The position numbers and the translations under genes are program-made. Positions 49,199 through 57,014 of a stretch of 64,000 bases of DNA are shown in pieces. The notes under the pieces were generated by a model. That model was not told the DNA's origin. It did not search any database and saw only the letters and a list, made by a program, of their open reading frames with translations. The DNA is from CAZCJU01 sp964498965. GTDB taxonomy: Bacteria; Bacillota; Clostridia; Oscillospirales; CAG-272. The stretch lies in the NCBI GenBank assembly GCA_964498965.1, contig CAZCJU010000002.1, positions 6,954-70,953 of the forward strand. Reading direction: 5' to 3'. Position 1 is the stretch's first letter. Every line of letters starts with the position of its first letter.

Positions 49199-51697
49199 TA
49201 CGGCATACGAAATGATTATCCAGAACAGCTGATAGAGTGTTATGTAGAAAGCGTTCAAATGAGAATTCGAACCCGAAAGAAGCGTTAAAAGTATTATTAC
49301 CGCTCCTATCATGTAGGATAATATTGCCGTAAGAATACCGGTACGGACGGTGCTGCGTGTCCTCTGACATAGGTTGAGCGTCCTAAGCAGGGACTTCGGC
49401 GAACCTTTGGAAATGATGTCGGCATCTGCGTTTTGTTTTGTTTCCGACATTTCGGATGCGTCATTGCATTTAAGCACCCTTATCGGGTATTTGTTGATAT
49501 CTATCACATTGGAGAGCAGTGCGGTATCAATGTTCGGATCGAATGTTTTTACGGCAATGCAAACACCGCTTTCCGCCAATTGCTTCAGCTCATCCGCAAA
49601 ATCCGTGTCGATGTTGTATTTTATACTCATTTTGGAAATGATGCTTCCGTTAGATGCAACGTACATTATCCGCTTGTCGTTGCTCGTTTCGGAGCTTTCA
49701 TCCTCGGAGGTGTAATGAGGAAGCATTCCATGCTCCTCCATATATGCGGCGGAACCTATCAAAACGCAATCATTGTCCACCATAGCTTCCACTCCGTCGT
49801 CGAGAACCGAAATTATTCGCACACTGTCCGAAAGCGACAGTTCTTTTACCGTACTTGCGAATACAGTACCCAACGGACCGCCGAGCTTCTTGAATACACT
49901 TGCCAAAACAAACATCGTGTAATCCACACGTCCCGTGTCGTATTGCCTGAAATCACTTGTTTTTATGCCGTATGCGGGGAATATTTCCTTGTCCTCAAAG
50001 GATATGACGGAGGCGTTTGCAAAATCGTCTGCGGCACTTTCGCCTATAAACGCACTGTCAAGCCCAAAGGAAGCAGTTGCAAGCCTGTAAAACGGTAGGG
50101 TGAACGATGCGAATATTCCGCATGGCAGAATCACGCTTGTACAAGCAAATGCCGTCGATATCGAATCCGAAAGAGTGTTTTTCGCAAAAAGCATGATTGC
50201 GGCAACAAGTATGAAAACGGAGGGAACTATGGGCAGAAATATATTGAGTACCGATTTGTCACGACAGTTACTGCGACTGTGTGAGAAGAAATTGCCGACG
50301 AAAGAGGTCTTGTTTATCTTCATCATTTTCGCATTTTCCGGTAAATGTGCGAAAATATCGCTGTTTGACTTTTCCTCGTCGCTTATATCATAAGCCTCGA
50401 GAACGTATTTCGGTTTGACGGAACAAGCTATGCGAAATGACAATATCTCACGCTTGAGCGTTCGCTTTTGTGCGACGAGCGTGCATATGATACATAATGC
50501 CGCCGGCGAAAAATAAGTCGTGCCTAAAGAGCTTGCTGCGGTCGCCGCAGTATATGCACCGTAAAGCACGGTCAAAATGACATCGATCGCCGTGAGCGAT
50601 TCAAGCCGGCAACAGCCCGAAAAAACGGACTTTAAACCGTCGGCTATGTACGTAAAGCAAAGAGCGGACGAAAAAACGAAAAGCTGAAGAAGTATAAGCA
50701 CGTAGACCGTCGGATTTTTGTCTAAGCTCATGAAATGAGGAAATTTCGCACCGAAAAACGCCGATGCTTCAATCAAAAGTATCACACAGGCGATGATAAC
50801 GGAAAGTGCCGTTCTTACGTTCAATGACTTGTATTGATGCTTTTGGTATTCCGAAAAGGTCTTTTTTTGATTCATGGAAGTGAATTCGCAACCGGGTGCG
50901 GTGCGCTGACGGCTTTTCGCTTTTTCCGTTCTCTTTTTTATACGCTTTTCTTTTTCCGCACGCTTTTCTTCCTCCGTCTGTACCTCGCTGTAAAGCGAAT
51001 CAAGATCGTATTTGAGTTCGCTTTTAACCGTTGCGGAATCGCCGAGTGCGTTCATTATTTTGTTTTCGTCCTCGGTGTAACCGTAATCGTCTGTTGATTC
51101 GGATTCGCTGTCCGAAACATAAGTCTGATTGAACGGTACACGCTCTGTGCCGCTTGTAGCGGTATCCGAAGTGTGCTTTTTTTCTTGCGGTTGCTCGATA
51201 TCCGCATCGTCGGATGCCGGTTCGGCATCGTCAACGTCGATCATTTTTGTGTCCGAATTCGGCTTTTTTTCTTTGACTATATAATCGCAGGTTATCTCGT
51301 CATCGGAGGACGAAAGTATATCGTCGCCGCCGTCGCCGAATATCCGGTCGAGTGTGTCGGAAAAGCCGAGCAAGCCGTCGTCAAATTCAAACGGAGTGAT
51401 CTCGTCGGTTTCGCTTGCGAGCGTGTCGAATACGGACGTGTCAAACGGTGCGTCGGAAGCTTTTTTAACACTTTTTTCGTCCGTGCCGTCGTTCGACTTG
51501 GTGCAGATCAACGTGTCGTCAAATTCCGACGGCTCTCCTTTTGCAATCGCTTCATCGTCTGCATGAACGGCTTCGTTTTCGTGCGAAACCTCCGAAATGT
51601 CCTCATCCTCGTCCTCGCCGGATATGCCCAAAACTCTGTTAAGCTCCTTTACAAGCTCTTTGGGCGACAGCTCTTTACCGTCGTTGCCGTTAGCCAT
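49181..51697 (-). CDS. Degenerate P-type ATPase-like membrane protein
   Basis: The 838-residue protein begins with an acidic cytoplasmic region (about 1-310) of low complexity, then six to eight membrane helices. The core matches P1B-type ATPases: ILPCGIFASFTLPFYRLATASF aligns with the CPC transmembrane motif (Cys526), followed by SVISFEDKEIFP where DKTGTLT should be (Asp569-Lys570 kept, TGT lost). The nucleotide-domain-like stretch NDCVLIGSAAYMEEHGM and the ADADIISKGSPKSLLRTLNLCQRTRSTV segment match the C-terminal ATPase domain. TGD and GDGxND are missing. It should not form a phosphoenzyme. Start ATG 51695-51697 behind AAAGGAGGTCG. Function unknown. Confidence 0.8.
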   Translation of the reverse strand: MANGNDGKELSPKELVKELNRVLGISGEDEDEDISEVSHENEAVHADDEAIAKGEPSEFDDTLICTKSNDGTDEKSVKKASDAPFDTSVFDTLASETDEITPFEFDDGLLGFSDTLDRIFGDGGDDILSSSDDEITCDYIVKEKKPNSDTKMIDVDDAEPASDDADIEQPQEKKHTSDTATSGTERVPFNQTYVSDSESESTDDYGYTEDENKIMNALGDSATVKSELKYDLDSLYSEVQTEEEKRAEKEKRIKKRTEKAKSRQRTAPGCEFTSMNQKKTFSEYQKHQYKSLNVRTALSVIIACVILLIEASAFFGAKFPHFMSLDKNPTVYVLILLQLFVFSSALCFTYIADGLKSVFSGCCRLESLTAIDVILTVLYGAYTAATAASSLGTTYFSPAALCIICTLVAQKRTLKREILSFRIACSVKPKYVLEAYDISDEEKSNSDIFAHLPENAKMMKINKTSFVGNFFSHSRSNCRDKSVLNIFLPIVPSVFILVAAIMLFAKNTLSDSISTAFACTSVILPCGIFASFTLPFYRLATASFGLDSAFIGESAADDFANASVISFEDKEIFPAYGIKTSDFRQYDTGRVDYTMFVLASVFKKLGGPLGTVFASTVKELSLSDSVRIISVLDDGVEAMVDNDCVLIGSAAYMEEHGMLPHYTSEDESSETSNDKRIMYVASNGSIISKMSIKYNIDTDFADELKQLAESGVCIAVKTFDPNIDTALLSNVIDINKYPIRVLKCNDASEMSETKQNADADIISKGSPKSLLRTLNLCQRTRSTVRTGILTAILSYMIGAVIILLTLLSGSNSHLNAFYITLYQLFWIIISYAVSYFGT

Positions 51698-52472
51698 TTT
51701 TCGACCTCCTTTGGTGTGCCGCCACGTTAAGCACCACGGCACCCGCCGCGGAAACGTTCAGGGAATTGATCTTGCCGTACATTGGTATTGAAATTATGTG
51801 ATCGCATTTAGATCTTATAAGTTGCGAGATACCACCGTCCTCACCGCCGAGTACTATTGCCGCTCCGCAATCGAAGTCGGCATCGAAAACGTCGTTGCCG
51901 TCAGCCTCCGCTCCGAATATCCACAACCCGCTGTCCTTTAAGCGGTCGATAGTCGAAGCGAGGTTCGGTACTCTTGCGATGGGTAAATACGAGCAAGCTC
52001 CGGCGGCGGCTTTTAAGGTGACCGGCGTTACCTGACTGCATCTGCGTTTGGGTATGATAAGCCCGTGTACACCGGCACATTCGCAACTGCGTATAACGGC
52101 TCCCAAATTTCCGGGATCTTCTATACCGTCGGCGATAACGATAAACGGCTTTTCGCTCTTGTCCGCCGCACGGGCGAGTATATCCTCGATTCCGACGTAC
52201 GAAACGCAGGAACAAACGGCGGCTACTCCCTGATGAACTCCTCGCACACAAAGCTCGTCCAGCTTGCTTTTGGTAACTTCGACTACCGGTATCTTCTTTT
52301 TCAGTGCAAGTGCGACTATCGTCGTTATCGAGCCTTCACGCTGACCGGCTTGCACGAAAAGCTTGTCCGCTTGCCCGTCGCTTTTCAAAAGCTCCATTAC
52401 GGAATTTCTGCCGTAAAGTATGTTTTCCGGTGCGTGTTCTTTATGTTCTCTCTCTTTGATATCGTTTCTCAT
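51690..52472 (-). CDS. rlmB: 23S rRNA (guanosine-2251-2'-O)-methyltransferase-like SpoU enzyme
   Basis: The 260-residue TrmH/SpoU-family methyltransferase has an N-terminal substrate-binding domain (ENILYGRNSVMELLK) and a knotted SAM domain: VIADGIEDPGNLGAVIRSCECAG (motif 1), AIVLGGEDGGISQLIRSKCD (motif 2) and IPMYGKINSLNVSAAGAVVL (motif 3). RlmB methylates G2251 of 23S rRNA; another TrmH-family target cannot be excluded. Its stop (51690) lies 8 bases past the pseudo-ATPase ATG, so the two are translationally coupled. Confidence 0.88.
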   Translation of the reverse strand: MRNDIKEREHKEHAPENILYGRNSVMELLKSDGQADKLFVQAGQREGSITTIVALALKKKIPVVEVTKSKLDELCVRGVHQGVAAVCSCVSYVGIEDILARAADKSEKPFIVIADGIEDPGNLGAVIRSCECAGVHGLIIPKRRCSQVTPVTLKAAAGACSYLPIARVPNLASTIDRLKDSGLWIFGAEADGNDVFDADFDCGAAIVLGGEDGGISQLIRSKCDHIISIPMYGKINSLNVSAAGAVVLNVAAHQRRSKNG

Positions 52473-52521
52473 ATGTTGTTGATCCTTTTAGTTATTCCCG
52501 ACGGATATATATACACGATAC

Positions 52522-52550
52522 ATTGTACCACAAAAAAACATTTTTGTATA
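52522..52550 (-). promoter_or_regulatory. Possible promoter for rlmB
   Basis: Minus-strand TATACA (complement of 52545-52550; 4 of 6 to TTGACA), a 17-base spacer and TACAAT (complement of 52522-52527). Confidence 0.45.
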
Positions 52551-52580
52551 GTCCTTTTACAAATATTTTTATTAATTTTT

Positions 52581-52609
52581 TTGACATTTTACCTGAAATA
52601 TCATATAAT
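52581..52609 (+). promoter_or_regulatory. Consensus promoter for the mecA operon
   Basis: TTGACA (52581-52586), a 17-base spacer and TATAAT (52604-52609): a full consensus sigma-A promoter, 42 bases before the mecA start. Confidence 0.8.
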
Positions 52610-52650
52610 ATCGAAGCGAAACCGAATTTATTTCATGAAAGGCCGCTTGT

Positions 52651-53238
52651 ATGGAAATAGTGCTGCTCAGCGAAAACAAATTAAAGATCACGCTTTCGAG
52701 CGGTGATGTCGCCGTTCTCGGCTTTCCCGAGGAAACACAGGACGCCGAAAAGATCAAAGCCTCAAGGGCGTTTAAAAGCCTTTTGGAAACCGCAAAGATA
52801 AAGACCGGCTTCGATGTGAACGACAGCAGACTTTTCATAAGTATATACCGTTGCCGAGATTACGGAATAGAAATGTATGTAACGAAATGCGGTAAAGATA
52901 AACAAAAAAACGGCAATTCCGAAAGAAAAGAAGCACTGATTTACAGATTCGACACCTGCGAGAATCTGCTTCGAGCCTGTGCGGCATTGTATCGTTCGGA
53001 ACACAAAAATACGAGTGACGCATATTGGGAATGCGACAACGACGGATACGCATATTATTTGAAGATAAACGGAGGCATGTCCGCTTACCTCCGATCCGTT
53101 GCGTGCGAGTACAGCGTCGGGAGGGAAAATATCACGGACGAAAGCGTTTCGGCACGTGTTTTCGAACACGGAAACATAATTTGTGAAAAAAATGCACTTG
53201 AAGTACTTGCAAAAACAGTACAAGATGTGGTATATTAA
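52651..53238 (+). CDS. mecA: MecA-like adaptor protein
   Basis: The 195-residue protein has the MecA N-terminal pattern (ENKLKITLSSGDV ... then a GFDVNDSRLFISI strand) and a C-terminal domain ending LRSVACEYSV with the DALEVLAKTVQDV-type helix. MecA is an adaptor that recruits substrates to ClpC for degradation and controls competence in B. subtilis. No clpC is near; clpX is on the other strand about 17 kb away. It heads an operon with udg and an AEC transporter (gap 28 bases). Confidence 0.75.
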   Translation: MEIVLLSENKLKITLSSGDVAVLGFPEETQDAEKIKASRAFKSLLETAKIKTGFDVNDSRLFISIYRCRDYGIEMYVTKCGKDKQKNGNSERKEALIYRFDTCENLLRACAALYRSEHKNTSDAYWECDNDGYAYYLKINGGMSAYLRSVACEYSVGRENITDESVSARVFEHGNIICEKNALEVLAKTVQDVVY

Positions 53239-53266
53239 AGCGTAAGCTACGGAAAGGGTAAAAATT

Positions 53267-53827
53267 ATGTCGTTAAAAGATCTGTACGAATCGTGTGTTG
53301 AGTGCGATAAATGTGCGTTATGTAAAACAAGAACGAAGCTCGTGTTCGGGACGGGGAACGAAAATGCCGATGTTATGTTCGTCGGCGAAGCTCCCGGAGA
53401 AAGCGAGGATCTGAGCGGTATTCCTTTCGTCGGTCGTGCGGGAAAGCTTTTGGATAAGCTCTTAACAGCCTGCGATATCGACAGAGAACGGGTGTATATC
53501 ACCAATATTCTGAAATGCCGACCGCCGAAAAACAGGGATCCGCAAAGCGAAGAAGAGGACGCTTGCATAGACTATCTTCGCTCGCAGGTGCGTTGCATCG
53601 AGCCGAAAATGATAGTATGCCTCGGTAGGATAGCCGCAATGAGATTGATAAGCCCGAATTTCAAAATAACAGCACAACACGGAGTGTTCTACGAGAAAAA
53701 AGGTATATTGCTTACTGCGGTATATCACCCGTCGGCACTGCTGCGAGATGTGAAGAAAAAAGACGATGCGATACTCGATTTGCAAAAGATAAAAAAATAT
53801 GCGGACGAAAAGGAGCTTGAAATATGA
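53267..53827 (+). CDS. udg: Family 4 uracil-DNA glycosylase
   Basis: The 186-residue iron-sulfur DNA glycosylase has the Fe-S Cys pattern CDKCALCKTRTKLVFG at the start and two later Cys (CRPPKNRDP and CLGRIA). Motif 1 is GEAPGESEDLSGIPFVGRAGKLLD, and motif 2 TAVYHPSALLR. It removes uracil from DNA. ATGA overlap (4 bases) couples it to the AEC transporter. The ribosome site is GGAAAGGG. Confidence 0.9.
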   Translation: MSLKDLYESCVECDKCALCKTRTKLVFGTGNENADVMFVGEAPGESEDLSGIPFVGRAGKLLDKLLTACDIDRERVYITNILKCRPPKNRDPQSEEEDACIDYLRSQVRCIEPKMIVCLGRIAAMRLISPNFKITAQHGVFYEKKGILLTAVYHPSALLRDVKKKDDAILDLQKIKKYADEKELEI

Positions 53828-54774
53828 CTGTCGATACCTCCGGAATAACCTCTACCGTCATAGAGCTGTTTATCGTACTTGCGGTGGGTTATGCCGCGTA
53901 TAAGCTGAAATTTATGGACGACGCATTTTTGAAAAAGATCTCGAATTTCGTAATATGTGTCGCAAATCCGTTTATGATACTCGGCGGCTTGCTCGGCGAG
54001 GAAAAATCACCGGAAAATTTGAAAAAAGGCTTCACCGTGCTTGCCGTTGCATTCGTCGTTTTCCTGATCTGCGGCGTTATTGCGTATCTGTCATGTGCGT
54101 GGTTCAAGGACTACGACAAGCGGAAGATCGGCGAATTTTCGACGATATTCTCAAATTGCGGCTTTATGGGCTTTCCCGTTTTGTACGCCGCAATGGGAAG
54201 CCGCGGAAAGTTTTATTGTGCGTTCTTCTTGGTCGCCTTTAATCTCGTGCTTTGGACTTACGGTATATCCGTTATGGCACGCAAAAGACCGGATATCAAA
54301 CGAAATCTTCTGAACACGTTCTTTAATTTCGGTACGGTGCCGTGTTTCATCGGGATCATACTGTACATAATTCCGTATGATTTGCCCGTTGCTTTGACAG
54401 ACGCATTCGATATGATGGGAGGCATTTGTACTCCGTTCGCGATGTTCATCATCGGCGGCTTGCTTGCGTCCGTTCCCTTGAAAAAACTGTTTAATGAGCC
54501 TAAAGTCTATTATCTCGGCTTTGTGAAGCTTATCTTTTTGCCGCTCATCATTGCGGTATTATGCAAATGCGTCGGTATGAGCGAGGAATTTGTCTACTTT
54601 TTTACGCTCATGGTGGCAATGCCGTCGGCATCGAATACCGCTATGTACGCCGAAAAATACGATATAGTACCCGTTTTCGGTGCAACGATTGCCGGAATGT
54701 CTACCGCAATGTCGGTGATAACGATCCCGCTCGTTGTAAAATTGACCGAATTGCTTATAAATTTAAAAATATGA
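53824..54774 (+). CDS. AEC family transporter (auxin efflux carrier-like)
   Basis: The 316-residue membrane protein has about ten helices. AEC features include the NPFMILGGLLG motif in the N-terminal half and a GGICTPFAMFIIGGLLA crossover helix, with an AMPSASNTAMYAEKY motif near the C-terminus. AEC proteins export small organic anions; the substrate is unknown. It follows udg with a 4-base overlap. Confidence 0.88.
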   Translation: MTVDTSGITSTVIELFIVLAVGYAAYKLKFMDDAFLKKISNFVICVANPFMILGGLLGEEKSPENLKKGFTVLAVAFVVFLICGVIAYLSCAWFKDYDKRKIGEFSTIFSNCGFMGFPVLYAAMGSRGKFYCAFFLVAFNLVLWTYGISVMARKRPDIKRNLLNTFFNFGTVPCFIGIILYIIPYDLPVALTDAFDMMGGICTPFAMFIIGGLLASVPLKKLFNEPKVYYLGFVKLIFLPLIIAVLCKCVGMSEEFVYFFTLMVAMPSASNTAMYAEKYDIVPVFGATIAGMSTAMSVITIPLVVKLTELLINLKI

Positions 54775-54803
54775 TTGACTTTTTCACCAAAATGTGATAG
54801 AAT
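54775..54803 (+). promoter_or_regulatory. Promoter for the solute-binding lipoprotein
   Basis: TTGACT (54775-54780), a 17-base spacer and TAGAAT (54798-54803), immediately after the AEC transporter stop. Confidence 0.7.
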
Positions 54804-54835
54804 AGTGCAAAGAAAAGCGGAAAGGAATTACGCAT

Positions 54836-56344
54836 ATGAAAAAAACCAAAGCATTTATCTGCGTTGTTGTCGCCGTGCTTATGATGACCTCGTGCTTCTT
54901 TGTATCGTGCGGTACCGGCGATGATAAACCGACAGATGCCGTCACCGTTCAGCCGAAGAACGAAAACGAGGAAACTTATTTCATTCCGGAAACAAAATAC
55001 AATGCCGAAATAACGATTTTGTGTCCGAATAACGACAGCGAGTGGTCGTGCAACGATTTCTACCAGGAAACCGACAGCCAAGACCCCGTGCCGAATGCAG
55101 TGTATCAGAGAAATAATCTGATCGAAAACACGTTCGGAGTGACGATCAAAACAAAAGAAAACGTTTCGAGAACTTCGATCAACCAGTATGTTATGAATTC
55201 ATATAACTCCGGCGATATGGATTACGACATAGTAATGCAAACGGTCAACAGATGCTATACGCTTGCTCAAAGCGGATATCTTATGAACCTCGACGATGTC
55301 GAGAATTTGGATCTTACCTCGGAAGCGTGGGATCAGTCGTATCTCGCACAAACATCGATAGGTAACCAAAACTATTTCGCTACAGGCGAAATAACGACAA
55401 TGGATAACGACGCAACGTGGGTCATGATGTTCAATAAGAAGCTCGCCGAAAAACGTAACCTCTCCGATATGTACGACGGTCAAAGCATATACGACCTCGT
55501 TAAAGCGGGAAAATGGACAATGGATACGTTGCTTGCAATGGCTAAGGACGTTTACGAGGACACCGATAATAACGGTCAGATAAGCTCGGGCGACAGCTTC
55601 GGTATTGCTACCACGATCGACTTTATCCAAGGTCTGTTTTACGGTGCAAACGCAAAGCTCGTTGTTAAGGACGATAACGACGAACCCCAACTGAGTTTCT
55701 ATAACAAAACCAACCTCAATGTCATCGAAAAAATAATCGAAATTTATTACAGTGCAAATAAGGTGACTTTCGATTGCCATGACTACATAAGCGAAAATCC
55801 TCAGGCACACCTTATCGCTCAGGAAATGTTTGAATCCGACAGAGCGTTGTTCTATTCGGAGGTAATGCAGTGCGTTATAAGACTTCGCGAAATGGATACG
55901 GATTTCGGTATAATCCCCGTTCCGAAGTTCAGCGAAACGCAGAAAAACTATACCACTCACTCGGTAGCCGACGTTACTCTGTGCTGCTGCTTCCCGAAGA
56001 TACTCGAAAAGGATAGTTCGAGAGTGGCTATGTCCGGTGCTATCGCTCAGGCATTGGCGGTAGAGGGCAAAAACATACTTACACCCGCATATTACGAAAG
56101 ATCGATCATAGGTAAGGGTGCAAGAGATGACGAATCACTCGAAATGCTCGAAATAATATTTAAAAATCGTACCGCAGATCTCGGCTACATAACCGGAAAC
56201 GACGATATATCATCGCTGATGTCCGGTATGCGCAGCAATATAAAGGCGGGAAAGAGCGATTTGGCTTCCTTGGTAAGAAGATACGAATCTCGTGTTAAAA
56301 GGGCACTTGTCGAGATGACCGAAAGCTTTGAAAATGTAGATTAA
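54836..56344 (+). CDS. Extracellular solute-binding lipoprotein (ABC transporter type)
   Basis: The 502-residue lipoprotein has a signal peptide with candidate lipobox FVSC (Cys25); a Cys at 20 is an alternative. The mature chain (from about residue 30) has the pattern of family 1 sugar-binding proteins: YFATGEITTMDNDATWVMMFNKKL and KAGKWTMDTLLAMAKDVYEDTDNNGQIS. Such proteins deliver ligands to an ABC permease, but no permease or ATPase gene lies nearby, so it is orphaned here. It has its own promoter and terminator. Ligand unknown. Confidence 0.8.
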   Translation: MKKTKAFICVVVAVLMMTSCFFVSCGTGDDKPTDAVTVQPKNENEETYFIPETKYNAEITILCPNNDSEWSCNDFYQETDSQDPVPNAVYQRNNLIENTFGVTIKTKENVSRTSINQYVMNSYNSGDMDYDIVMQTVNRCYTLAQSGYLMNLDDVENLDLTSEAWDQSYLAQTSIGNQNYFATGEITTMDNDATWVMMFNKKLAEKRNLSDMYDGQSIYDLVKAGKWTMDTLLAMAKDVYEDTDNNGQISSGDSFGIATTIDFIQGLFYGANAKLVVKDDNDEPQLSFYNKTNLNVIEKIIEIYYSANKVTFDCHDYISENPQAHLIAQEMFESDRALFYSEVMQCVIRLREMDTDFGIIPVPKFSETQKNYTTHSVADVTLCCCFPKILEKDSSRVAMSGAIAQALAVEGKNILTPAYYERSIIGKGARDDESLEMLEIIFKNRTADLGYITGNDDISSLMSGMRSNIKAGKSDLASLVRRYESRVKRALVEMTESFENVD

Positions 56345-56358
56345 ATATTAGGTTTGAA

Positions 56359-56388
56359 AAAAATACCGCTTCGGCGGTATTTTTTTTG
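56359..56388 (+). terminator. Terminator after the solute-binding protein gene
   Basis: AATACCGC-TTCG-GCGGTATT (56362-56381) has a tetraloop and runs into a T run. It is 15 bases past the stop. Confidence 0.9.
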
Positions 56389-56442
56389 CAAATAGGGCAA
56401 TACTCGTATAGCTTAATAAGGTACAGCGTTTATCAATGCAAT

Positions 56443-56456
56443 TACGGTATACCGTA
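56443..56456. promoter_or_regulatory. 14-base perfect palindrome upstream of the CotF-like gene
   Basis: TACGGTATACCGTA is its own reverse complement. It sits 60 bases before the start codon, a position where a regulator operator would be expected. No regulator is assigned. Confidence 0.45.
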
Positions 56457-56516
56457 TTTTAATACCCGAATGTCGCTTGATATATCGCCGTGCCGAAAAC
56501 ACTTAGGAGGTATTGT

Positions 56517-56966
56517 ATGTTTAATCAAAAAGAATGCGGATTGTTGCAGGACTTGAAAAAGAAAGAGGAGCTTTGCATCGAAAAGTATACAAAGTATGAG
56601 CATAATGCCGCAAACGAAAAATTAAAGGGACTTATGAGCAAATTGGCTCAGGATGAAAGGGAACACCTTAAGACTGTTAATTCGATCATTAATTCCAATG
56701 TTCCGCCCGTTCCGCAGACGAAAAAAGCCGCATCGCCACAGCCCGTTGCGGGATATACGAACGGTAGCCCGGAATATATCAACGATAAATTCATTCTCGA
56801 AGATCTGCTTTCAACGGAAAAATATGTATCCTCGGTGTATGATACAAGCGTATTCGAATTCAAAGACGTAAACGTAAGAGCAAATCTGAATCATATCCAA
56901 ACCGAGGAACAACAGCACGGTGAAATGCTCTATTCTTATATGGCACAGAACGGAATGTATAACTGA
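56517..56966 (+). CDS. CotF-like spore coat protein
   Basis: The 149-residue protein has a ferritin-like helical N-terminus (MFNQKECGLLQDLKKKEELCIEKYTKYEHNA) and a C-terminal helix pair (ILEDLLSTEKYVSSVYDTSVFEF, HIQTEEQQHGEMLY). This is the pattern of the CotF/coat-F domain found in spore coat proteins. The start is ATG 56517 behind AGGAGGTATT, a strong ribosome site; an ORF extending further left lacks one. It is followed by a bidirectional terminator. Confidence 0.78.
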   Translation: MFNQKECGLLQDLKKKEELCIEKYTKYEHNAANEKLKGLMSKLAQDEREHLKTVNSIINSNVPPVPQTKKAASPQPVAGYTNGSPEYINDKFILEDLLSTEKYVSSVYDTSVFEFKDVNVRANLNHIQTEEQQHGEMLYSYMAQNGMYN

Positions 56967-56973
56967 AAATGAA

Positions 56974-57005
56974 AAACGAGCAGGAGAAGATTCTCCTGCT
57001 CGTTT
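56974..57005. terminator. Bidirectional terminator between the CotF-like and CHAP genes
   Basis: A perfect 15-bp stem (56974-56988 with 56991-57005) around a 2-base loop, T-rich on both strands. It serves both convergent genes. Confidence 0.85.
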
Positions 57006-57014
57006 GATTGATGA

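Noticed and set aside
49181..51697. Naming this a working metal-transporting P-type ATPase
   Set aside because: DKTGT, TGD and GDGxND are not intact, so catalysis cannot be claimed.
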